DNA from: Nocardioides cavernae
Lineage (GTDB): Bacteria > Actinomycetota > Actinomycetes > Propionibacteriales > Nocardioidaceae
Length of the DNA stretch: 64,000 bases
Reading direction: 5' to 3'
Assembly: GCF_016907475.1 (NCBI RefSeq)
Contig: NZ_JAFBCA010000001.1
Coordinates: 2,790,001 to 2,854,000, forward strand
The notes beneath the pieces are model-generated. The model did no database searches. It had not been told where the DNA came from and saw only the letters and a list, made by a program, of their open reading frames with translations. The translations under genes were made by a program, and so were the position numbers. Positions 45,326 through 52,384 of this stretch are shown in pieces; position 1 is the first letter of the stretch; each line of letters starts with the position of its first letter.

Positions 45326-46065
45326 GCACCCTGCACTTCGACAACGTCACCGTCCGCTACGGCCACCACACCGTGCTCGACCAGGTCAGCCTGACCGTCC
45401 ACGACGGACAGGTCGTCGGTCTCGTCGGCGAGTCCGGCTCCGGCAAGTCCACCCTGGCCCGGACCGCGGTCGGACTCGCGCCGCTCAGCAGCGGCACCGT
45501 CCTCCTCGACGGTGTCCCCGTCCCCCTCAAGGGTCGGCGCCGCCCGATCCAGATGGTCTTCCAGGATCCCTTCTCCTCCCTCGACCCGCGCATGACGATC
45601 GGGGAGTCGGTCGCCGAGGCGCTCCACGGGCCCGGCTCCGAGCGGATGTCCCGCGCCACGCGCCGCGCCGAGGTCGCGCGGTTCCTCGAGCTGGTCCACC
45701 TCGAGGCCGGCCGGGCGACCCAGCTGCCCGGGCAGCTCTCCGGCGGCCAGCGGCAGCGGGTCGCACTCGCCCGGGCGCTCGCCGGACGACCGCAGGTCGT
45801 CATCGCCGACGAGATCACGTCCGCCCTCGACGTCTCCGTCCAGGGCGCCGTGCTCAACCTGTTGCGGGAGATGCAACGCGAGCTCGGCCTCTCGGTGCTC
45901 TTCATCTCCCACAACCTCGCCGTCGTCCGTTACGTCGCCGATCAGGTCGCGGTGATGGAGGGCGGTCGCATCGTCGAGCACGGACCCGTGGCGGGCGTGC
46001 TCGAGAACCCGCAGCACGACTACACCCGCCAGCTCCTCGCCGCCATCCCCGGCACCCACCACTGA
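45322..46065 (+). CDS. DppF-type peptide ABC transporter ATPase
   Basis: A 247-aa ATPase with Walker A GESGSGKSTL (36-45), a Q-loop in MVFQDPFSSLD, signature LSGGQRQRVALA (139-150) and Walker B VVIADEITSALD. At the position usually occupied by the P of DEPTSALD there is I (DEITSALD), a mild change. It pairs with the ATPase half of the preceding fusion protein. The start overlaps the stop of that gene. It ends about 14 bases before the second serine hydrolase. Confidence 0.92.
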   Translation: MSTLHFDNVTVRYGHHTVLDQVSLTVHDGQVVGLVGESGSGKSTLARTAVGLAPLSSGTVLLDGVPVPLKGRRRPIQMVFQDPFSSLDPRMTIGESVAEALHGPGSERMSRATRRAEVARFLELVHLEAGRATQLPGQLSGGQRQRVALARALAGRPQVVIADEITSALDVSVQGAVLNLLREMQRELGLSVLFISHNLAVVRYVADQVAVMEGGRIVEHGPVAGVLENPQHDYTRQLLAAIPGTHH

Positions 46066-46079
46066 GTCAAGGAGATCTC

Positions 46080-47474
46080 ATGACCACCACCCCACCCATC
46101 GACCAGGCCCACTGGGAGTCGCGCCTCACCGAGCTCGTGAAGAAGCACGGCGTCCCCGGCGCCCAGCTCGGCATCCTGCGTGTGGGCCGCGACGGCGCGC
46201 CCGACGAGCTCGTCACCGCCGTCACCGGAGTCCTCCACGCCGGGACCGGCCAGCCTGCCACCGACGACGCGGTCTGGCAGATCGGCTCGGTCAGCAAGGT
46301 GTGGACCGCGACCGTCATCATGCAGCTCGTCGACGAGGGGAGGTTCACCCTCGACACCCCTGTCGTCGAGATCGTGCCCGAGCTCGCGCTGCAGGACCCG
46401 GACGTCACCAAGACGGTCACGGTCTGGCACCTCCTGACCCACACCAGCGGCATCGACGGCGACGTCTTCACCGACACCGGCCGCGGCGACGACTGCCTCG
46501 AGAAGTACGTCGCTGAGCTCGGCGAGGCCGCCCAGAACCACCCGCTCGGGGCCACCTGGTCGTACTGCAACTCAGGTTTCAGCCTGCTCGGCCGGATCAT
46601 CGAGGTCAGCACCGGGCTGACCTGGGACCAGGCCATGAAGGAGAAGCTCTTCGCCCCGCTGGGCCTCACCCACACCGGCACGCTGCCCGAGGAGGCCATG
46701 GTCTTCGCCCACGCGATGGGCCACCTCGAAGGCGGTGACGAGCCGAAGGTGGCCCCGGTCTGGGGCCTGCCACGTTCGGTCGGACCGGCCGGGCTCATCA
46801 CCGCGACCGCGACCGACGTCCTCGCCTTCGCTCGCATGCACCTGAACGGTGGCGTCGCCGCCGACGGCACCCGCGTGCTGTCCGAGGCCAGCGCCGCGGC
46901 GATGGCCGACTACCAGACCGACTGCCCCGAGAAGCTGCTCCTCGGCGACTCCTGGGGGCTGGGCTGGTTCCGCTGCGACTGGAACGGTCACCGCGCGATC
47001 GGCCACGACGGCAACACCATCGGCCAGGCAGCGTTCCTCCGCCTGCTCCCCGAGGCCGGCCTCGCGGTCTCCCTGAACACCAACATCGGCTCCGCGATCC
47101 CGCTCTACCAGGACCTCTACGAGGAGATCTTCGCCGAGCTGGCCGACGTCGCCCTGCCGGACCGCTTCGAGGTCCCCAGCGAGCCCGTCGACGTCGACCC
47201 CACGCCGTACGTCGGCACGTACTCCCGCGAATCCGTCACCGAGGAGGTCTTCGTCGAGGACGGCAAGGCCTTCATGCGGATCACGGTCTCGGGCCCGGTG
47301 GCGGAGCTCGAGGAGTCCGAGCCCGAGACCAACGAGCTGGTCGCGGTGTCGGACGCCCTGTTCGCGATGAAGCCGGACAAGAGCGAGGCCTACTACCCGG
47401 TGCGCTTCTACTCCCTGCCCACCGGCGAGCAGTACCTCCACTTCGGCGCGCGCGCCACTCCGAAGAAGTCCTGA
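46080..47474 (+). CDS. serine hydrolase of the beta-lactamase/D-aminopeptidase (S12) family, second copy
   Basis: A 464-aa S12 hydrolase with S70-x-x-K73 (GSVSK) and Y162-x-N164 (SYCN), and HDGNTIGQAAF as the third motif. It shares with the copy at 39337 the block FTDTGRGDD-x-x-EKYVA and the C-terminal DPTPY-x-G domain, so the two arose by duplication. It too lacks a signal peptide. A likely role is hydrolysis of imported peptides or amides containing D-residues, inferred from the neighbouring importer and D-amino acid genes. GGAG sits six bases before the ATG. Confidence 0.87.
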   Translation: MTTTPPIDQAHWESRLTELVKKHGVPGAQLGILRVGRDGAPDELVTAVTGVLHAGTGQPATDDAVWQIGSVSKVWTATVIMQLVDEGRFTLDTPVVEIVPELALQDPDVTKTVTVWHLLTHTSGIDGDVFTDTGRGDDCLEKYVAELGEAAQNHPLGATWSYCNSGFSLLGRIIEVSTGLTWDQAMKEKLFAPLGLTHTGTLPEEAMVFAHAMGHLEGGDEPKVAPVWGLPRSVGPAGLITATATDVLAFARMHLNGGVAADGTRVLSEASAAAMADYQTDCPEKLLLGDSWGLGWFRCDWNGHRAIGHDGNTIGQAAFLRLLPEAGLAVSLNTNIGSAIPLYQDLYEEIFAELADVALPDRFEVPSEPVDVDPTPYVGTYSRESVTEEVFVEDGKAFMRITVSGPVAELEESEPETNELVAVSDALFAMKPDKSEAYYPVRFYSLPTGEQYLHFGARATPKKS

Positions 47475-48610
47475 TGACGTCTCCCTCCACCGGCGTGGTG
47501 GCCGACCTCGACCTGCTCCTCGCCGACCTGCGCGAGCTCGTCGAGGTCGAGTCGCCGTCGAGCGACCCCACCGCGGTCGCCGCCTCCGCCGAGGCGGTGG
47601 CGCGGGTGGGGGAGCGTCTGCTCGGGAGCGAGCCGGAGCGGATCCTGGTCGACGGCGTCGTCCACCTGCGGTGGCGCCTCGGTCCGGGGCCGACCCGGGT
47701 GCTCGTGCTCGGCCACCACGACACGGTGTGGCCGCTGGGGACCCTGACCGTCCACCCGTTCGGCGTGGTCGACGGCGTGGTGCGCGGGCCGGGCTGCTTC
47801 GACATGAAAGCCGGACTGGTGATGGCGTTCCACGCCGTCGCCGCGCTGCCGGGGCGTGATGGCGTCACGATCCTCGTCACCGGTGACGAGGAGATCGGCT
47901 CGCCGACCTCGCGAGCACTGATCGAGTCCGAGGCCACGGGGACCATCGCGGCGCTGGTGCTCGAGGCCTCGGCGGACGACGGCGCGCTGAAGACCGCCCG
48001 CAAGGGCACCTCGCTCTACGAGGTCGAGGTGGTCGGCCGCGCCGCCCATGCCGGCCTGGACCCGGAGAAGGGCGTCAACGCGACGCTGGAGCTCGCCCAC
48101 CAGGTCCACGCGGTCGCTGCGCTGGCCGACGCGACCAGTGGCACGACGGTGACGCCCACCGTCACGACTGCGGGCACGACCGCGAACACCGTCCCGGCGA
48201 CGGGGCGCTTCGCGGTCGACGTACGAGCCTGGTCGCAGGCCGAGCTCGAGCGGGTGGACGCGGCCCTGCGGGCGCTCAGTCCCGCCCTCCCCGGCGCATC
48301 GGTCGTGGTGCACGGCGGCATCAACCGGCCGCCGCTGGAGGAGTCGTCGTCCCGGCACCTGTTCCGGCGGGCGAGCGCGCTCGCGGAGCGGTGGGGCCTG
48401 CCCCCGGTGTCGGCCGCAGCCGTCGGTGGCGCCTCCGACGGCAACTTCACCGCGGGGGTCGGCGTCGCCACCCTGGACGGACTGGGCGCCGTGGGCGGGG
48501 GGGCGCACGCGGCCGACGAGCACGTCCTCGTCGACCGGCTCGTCGACCGCACCGTGCTGCTCGGTGCCCTGCTGGCCGACCTGCTGACCGAGGTGCCCGA
48601 TGACGACTGA
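47474..48610 (+). CDS. M20-family metallohydrolase, likely N-succinyl-L-amino acid hydrolase
   Basis: A 378-aa M20 amidohydrolase. H81 and D83 (GHHDTVWP), D110 (CFDMKAG), and E139-E140 (GDEEIG) are the metal ligands and general base. The dimerisation domain lies about 180-290. Relatives include carboxypeptidase G2 and ArgE. Here the gene overlaps by one base with the S12 gene and by 11 bases with the GNAT gene, which is followed by a racemase of the NSAR family. In Geobacillus kaustophilus such a trio desuccinylates N-succinyl-L-amino acids. That function is therefore the best inference. Confidence 0.85.
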   Translation: MTSPSTGVVADLDLLLADLRELVEVESPSSDPTAVAASAEAVARVGERLLGSEPERILVDGVVHLRWRLGPGPTRVLVLGHHDTVWPLGTLTVHPFGVVDGVVRGPGCFDMKAGLVMAFHAVAALPGRDGVTILVTGDEEIGSPTSRALIESEATGTIAALVLEASADDGALKTARKGTSLYEVEVVGRAAHAGLDPEKGVNATLELAHQVHAVAALADATSGTTVTPTVTTAGTTANTVPATGRFAVDVRAWSQAELERVDAALRALSPALPGASVVVHGGINRPPLEESSSRHLFRRASALAERWGLPPVSAAAVGGASDGNFTAGVGVATLDGLGAVGGGAHAADEHVLVDRLVDRTVLLGALLADLLTEVPDDD

Positions 48611-49385
48611 GCCCCAAGCATCCTTCGAGGCGGCGGCCGCCCGCTCACGGGTCGTCGTCCGCGAGCTCACCGAGCTCCACGAGCTGCACCTGGCCGCCGG
48701 CGTGCTGGGCGAGATCTGGGGGGTGCCCGACAAGCCGCCGATGAACGCCGAGCTGCTCCGCGCCCTGGCGAAGGCGGAGAGCTACGTGGCAGCGGCGTAC
48801 GACGGCGCCACGATGGTCGGCGTCTGCGTGGGCTTCCACTCCGCGCCGGCCGCCCGCGCCATGCACAGTCACATCGCCGGGGTGACCTCCGCGATGACGG
48901 GCCGGCACGTGGGATTCGCCCTCAAGCTGCACCAGCGGGCGTGGTGCCTGGACCGCGGCATCACCCTGATGGAGTGGACCTACGACCCGCTCGTCGCCCG
49001 CAACGCGTGGTTCAACCTGGGCAAGCTCGGAGCGCGCGTCGCGGAGTACCTCCCCGACTTCTACGGCTCGATGGGCGACGGCATCAACCGGGACGACGAG
49101 ACCGACCGGATCCTGGTCCACTGGTCGCTGGAGGAGTCGGTCGTGGTCGACGCCTGTGCGGGCACGCCGGTCCGCCCCGTCGTGCCGGCGGGTGCCGCAG
49201 CGTCGTGGGTCGCCGTGCCGCACGACATCGAGGCGATGCGGCTCGGCGACCTCGAACAGGCCCGGAGCTGGCGCCTGAAGGTGCGCGACCAGCTCACCGT
49301 CGCCCTGGCCACCGGCGGCCGGGTCGCGGGATTCGACAAGGAGCGCGGGTACCTCGTGCTCCCGACAGAAGGAGAACAGTCGTGA
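48600..49385 (+). CDS. GNAT acyltransferase, likely succinyl-CoA:D-amino acid N-succinyltransferase
   Basis: A 261-aa protein with a GNAT core in the first 150 residues: VAAAYDGATMVGVCVGFHS as the central strands, the CoA helix MTGRHVGFALKLHQRAWCL, and TLMEWTYDPLVARNAWFNLGKLG. That last block is conserved in the larger acyltransferases encoded beside NSAR racemases. The C-terminal extension of about 100 residues is also usual for that group. In the reported pathway such an enzyme succinylates D-amino acids. The start lies within the M20 gene and the stop overlaps the racemase start, so the three are co-translated. Confidence 0.78.
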   Translation: MTTEPQASFEAAAARSRVVVRELTELHELHLAAGVLGEIWGVPDKPPMNAELLRALAKAESYVAAAYDGATMVGVCVGFHSAPAARAMHSHIAGVTSAMTGRHVGFALKLHQRAWCLDRGITLMEWTYDPLVARNAWFNLGKLGARVAEYLPDFYGSMGDGINRDDETDRILVHWSLEESVVVDACAGTPVRPVVPAGAAASWVAVPHDIEAMRLGDLEQARSWRLKVRDQLTVALATGGRVAGFDKERGYLVLPTEGEQS

Positions 49386-50512
49386 AGCTGCAGGGCGTTG
49401 AGCTGCGACGCGTGGCGATGCCGCTGGTGTCGCCGTTCCGGACCTCGTTCGGGACCCAGACCACGCGCGACATCCTGTTGCTGCGTGCCGTCACGACCTC
49501 GGACCGGGGCGACGCGGAGGGCTGGGGGGAGTGCGTCGCGATGTCCGACCCGCTCTACTCCTCGGAGTACGTCGACGCGACGGCCGACGTGCTGCGTCGA
49601 TTCCTGCTGCCCGAGCTGGGGGCCTCGGCCGACGAGGTGGACCGGCACGGCGCGTACGCGGTGGGTTCGGTGCTGCACAAGTTCAAGGGCCACCGGATGG
49701 CCAAGGCCGCCCTCGAGATGGCTGTGCTCGACGCCGAGCTCCGGACCGAGGGTCGCTCCTGGGCGAGGGAGCTCGGCGCCGTGCGCGACCGGGTGCCTTC
49801 GGGCGTCTCCGTGGGCATCTTCGACAGCATCCCGCACCTGCTCGACGTGGTCGGCGGCTATCTCGACGCGGGCTACGTCCGGATCAAGCTGAAGATCGAG
49901 CCGGGCTGGGACGTGGAGCCGGTGCGCGCCGTGCGGGAGCGGTTCGGGGACGACGTGCTGCTGCAGGTCGATGCCAACACGGCGTACACGCTCCGCGACG
50001 CCCGCCACCTCGCCCGGCTCGACGCCTTCGACCTGCTCCTCATCGAGCAGCCCCTCGAGGAGGAGGACGTGCTGGGCCACGCCGAGCTGGCGCGGCAGCT
50101 GTCGACGCCGGTGTGCCTGGACGAGTCGATCGTGTCGGCACAGACCGCGGCGGCCGCCATCAGCCTGGGCGCCTGCTCGGTCATCAACATCAAGCCCGGC
50201 CGGGTGGGCGGCTACCTCGAGGCGGTGCGCATCCACGACCTCGCGGCCGCCCACGGCCTGGCCGTGTGGTGCGGTGGGATGGTCGAGACCGGCCTCGGCC
50301 GGGCGGCCAACGCGGCGCTCGGGGCGCTGCCGGGGTTCACGCTGCCGGGTGACATCTCCGCCTCCGACCGCTTCTACCGGACCGACATCACCGAGCCGCT
50401 CGTGATCGAGGACGGCCACATGGCGGTGCCGAGTGGTCCGGGGCTCGGCGTCACGCCGATCCTCGAGATCCTCGACTCCGTCACGACTGCGACCGAGTGG
50501 ATCCCGCTCTGA
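49382..50512 (+). CDS. N-succinylamino acid racemase (NSAR/OSBS family, enolase superfamily)
   Basis: A 376-aa enolase-superfamily enzyme. K169 and K171 (RIKLKI) and K271 (INIKPGR) are the proton-shuttling lysines; the metal ligands are D197 (VDAN), E222 (IEQP) and D247 (LDES). The arginine after the second lysine motif (R274 in KPGRVGG) is the second-shell residue linked with racemase activity in NSAR enzymes. The N-terminal VSPFRTSFGTQTTRD is the capping-domain loop. There is no menaquinone gene near, so racemisation of N-succinyl amino acids is more likely than o-succinylbenzoate synthesis. It is co-translated with the GNAT and M20 genes. Confidence 0.87.
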   Translation: MKLQGVELRRVAMPLVSPFRTSFGTQTTRDILLLRAVTTSDRGDAEGWGECVAMSDPLYSSEYVDATADVLRRFLLPELGASADEVDRHGAYAVGSVLHKFKGHRMAKAALEMAVLDAELRTEGRSWARELGAVRDRVPSGVSVGIFDSIPHLLDVVGGYLDAGYVRIKLKIEPGWDVEPVRAVRERFGDDVLLQVDANTAYTLRDARHLARLDAFDLLLIEQPLEEEDVLGHAELARQLSTPVCLDESIVSAQTAAAAISLGACSVINIKPGRVGGYLEAVRIHDLAAAHGLAVWCGGMVETGLGRAANAALGALPGFTLPGDISASDRFYRTDITEPLVIEDGHMAVPSGPGLGVTPILEILDSVTTATEWIPL

Positions 50513-50549
50513 GCCTCCAGACGTGACCACGCCGCTTATCCTGACCTCC

Positions 50550-52187
50550 GTGAGCCAACGGCCGCGAGCGAGTCTGGGTCGGATCCTCGACGACCTCGGC
50601 GACTCCCTGCTCGAGCTTGTCGCCGGCGACCCGGACCACGAGGGCGAGATCGGCGGGGTCGTCATCCACGACCCCGATGACGAGCCCGTGCACCCGCCCG
50701 GTGCGCTCGTGCTCGGGGTCGGCGTGCCGGCCGCCGACATCGCCGGACTCGTGCGCGACGTCGGGCGCCGTGGCGCGGTCGGGCTGGTCGTCCGCGCGCC
50801 CGTGGCGCTCACCCCGGAGCTCGACACGGCGATCGACGAGGCCGGCCTGGCGCTGCTGGGCCTCCGTCGCGGCGCGACCTGGGCCCAGCTGACCGCGCTG
50901 CTGCGCTCGCTGCTCGCGGAGGGCGACGTCGGCCCAGCCGAGCCGGAGTCGCTCGGCGGTCTCCCGTCGGGTGACCTGTTCGCCGTGGCCAATGCCATCG
51001 GCGCGCTCCTCGACGCGCCCGTCACGATCGAGGACCGCAGCTCGCGCGTGCTCGCCTTCTCGGGCCGCCAGGACGAGGCCGACCCCTCGCGGGTGGAGAC
51101 GATCATCGGTCGTCAGGTCCCGGAGAAGTACGCGCGCATGCTGACCGAGCTCGGAGTCTTCCGGGACCTCTACCGCGAGAACCGGCCAGTGGTCGTCGAC
51201 CCGACCATGCTCGGCGCGGACACCATCAGCAAGCAGCGAGTGGCGATCGCCGTACGGGCCGGCGACGAGGTGCTCGGCTCGATCTGGGCCGCGATGGACG
51301 GGGAGGTCACCCCCGAACGCGCGGCCGCCCTGCAGGACGCCGCGAAGCTCGTCGCGCTGCACATGCTGCGAGTGCGTGCCGGAGCCGACGTGCAGCGCCG
51401 CCTCCGCACGGACCTGGTCAGCACCGCCCTCGAGGGTGGCCTGGGCGCGGGCGACGCGCTGGCCCGTCTCGGGCTGGGCGGCAAGCAGGTCGTGGTCCTG
51501 GCCGTCTCGTTGCCTGCCGCTCGGGTGGCCGACCAGGACGCGGACCCCGGCGGGCTCGGCGAGCTGGACCGGGTCGCCGACGCACTCGCCGTCCACCTCT
51601 CCGCCTCGGTGCCGTCGTCGGCGGTCGCGGTCGTGGGCGGCATCGCCTTCGCCCTGCTCCCCGTGCACGGCTCCGGTCCGGACCCCGAGCAGCGGGCCGC
51701 CCGGTTGGCGGAGGACTTCTGCGAGCGGCTGGGCGCGCGGCTGCCGACCGTGGTGGGCGTCGGTGGCGTCGGGTCCGACGTCGGCGGCGTGACCGCGTCG
51801 CGGGCGGCGGCGGTGCGGGCCCTGCGCGTCCTCCGGGACGGCCACCACGCCCAGCGTCGCGTCGCGCGGTTGCCCGACGTGCACACGGAGTCGTTGCTCC
51901 TCGAGCTCCGCGACCTGGCCGCCGCGCGCGGCGAGCGCCCGATGGGGCCCATCGCGCGCCTGCTGGACTACGACGCGCGCAACGATTCCGGTCTCACCGA
52001 GACCCTGGCGGCCTGGCTCGACGCACTGGGTGACGTCCGCTCCGCCGCCGCCAGGCTGTTCATCCACACCAACACGCTCCGCTACCGGCTCCGGCGGGTC
52101 GAGGAGATCAGCGGGCTGGACCTCACCGACCCCGACCAGCGCTTCGCGGCGATGCTCCAGCTGCGGATGCTGACGCCGCGTCCCTGA
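50550..52187 (+). CDS. PucR-family transcriptional regulator
   Basis: A 545-aa regulator with a PucR-type N-terminal domain, a central GGDEF-like (CdaR) region, and a C-terminal PucR helix-turn-helix in IHTNTLRYRLRRVEEISGL (about 504-522). The family often controls purine or amino acid catabolism next door. It lies 37 bases after the racemase stop, on the same strand, so it may belong to the same transcript or act from its own promoter. It is the prime candidate for control of the D-amino acid cluster. GTG 50523 is an alternative start. Confidence 0.88.
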   Translation: MSQRPRASLGRILDDLGDSLLELVAGDPDHEGEIGGVVIHDPDDEPVHPPGALVLGVGVPAADIAGLVRDVGRRGAVGLVVRAPVALTPELDTAIDEAGLALLGLRRGATWAQLTALLRSLLAEGDVGPAEPESLGGLPSGDLFAVANAIGALLDAPVTIEDRSSRVLAFSGRQDEADPSRVETIIGRQVPEKYARMLTELGVFRDLYRENRPVVVDPTMLGADTISKQRVAIAVRAGDEVLGSIWAAMDGEVTPERAAALQDAAKLVALHMLRVRAGADVQRRLRTDLVSTALEGGLGAGDALARLGLGGKQVVVLAVSLPAARVADQDADPGGLGELDRVADALAVHLSASVPSSAVAVVGGIAFALLPVHGSGPDPEQRAARLAEDFCERLGARLPTVVGVGGVGSDVGGVTASRAAAVRALRVLRDGHHAQRRVARLPDVHTESLLLELRDLAAARGERPMGPIARLLDYDARNDSGLTETLAAWLDALGDVRSAAARLFIHTNTLRYRLRRVEEISGLDLTDPDQRFAAMLQLRMLTPRP

Positions 52188-52315
52188 AACCGTGCGAAGG
52201 GGACCTCGACGGCGGAAGAAGCAGCAGGGCGATGGCTAGCGCCTCATGCCCACATCCTGGCGTCGCGTGCGCAGATCTCCCGCCAATTGAGGGTATCCCG
52301 TACGGACGTCTTGAC

Positions 52316-52331
52316 TGTGATGCAGGTCACA
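52316..52331. promoter_or_regulatory. CRP-type site TGTGA-TGCAGG-TCACA upstream of the M14 peptidase
   Basis: Both five-base arms match the CRP consensus exactly, with the standard six-base spacer. The element lies 54 bases before the GTG start of the secreted carboxypeptidase and overlaps a TTGACT that could be a -35 box (52311-52316). In actinobacteria CRP/GlxR-type regulators use this motif, so control by cAMP-linked carbon status is likely. Confidence 0.7.
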
Positions 52332-52384
52332 ACAAGGGTGATGGTCCCGAGAATCTCACCCTTCCGCAAGAAGCGAGGTCGATC

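Noticed and set aside
39337..47474. Beta-lactamase-like genes as antibiotic resistance
   Set aside because: Both proteins lack signal peptides, have an HDG-type third motif and sit in a peptide and D-amino acid operon, so resistance is not supported.
49382..50512. menC (o-succinylbenzoate synthase) role for the racemase
   Set aside because: No other menaquinone genes are near, R274 and the GNAT and M20 partners point to N-succinylamino acid racemisation. Mixed activity cannot be excluded.
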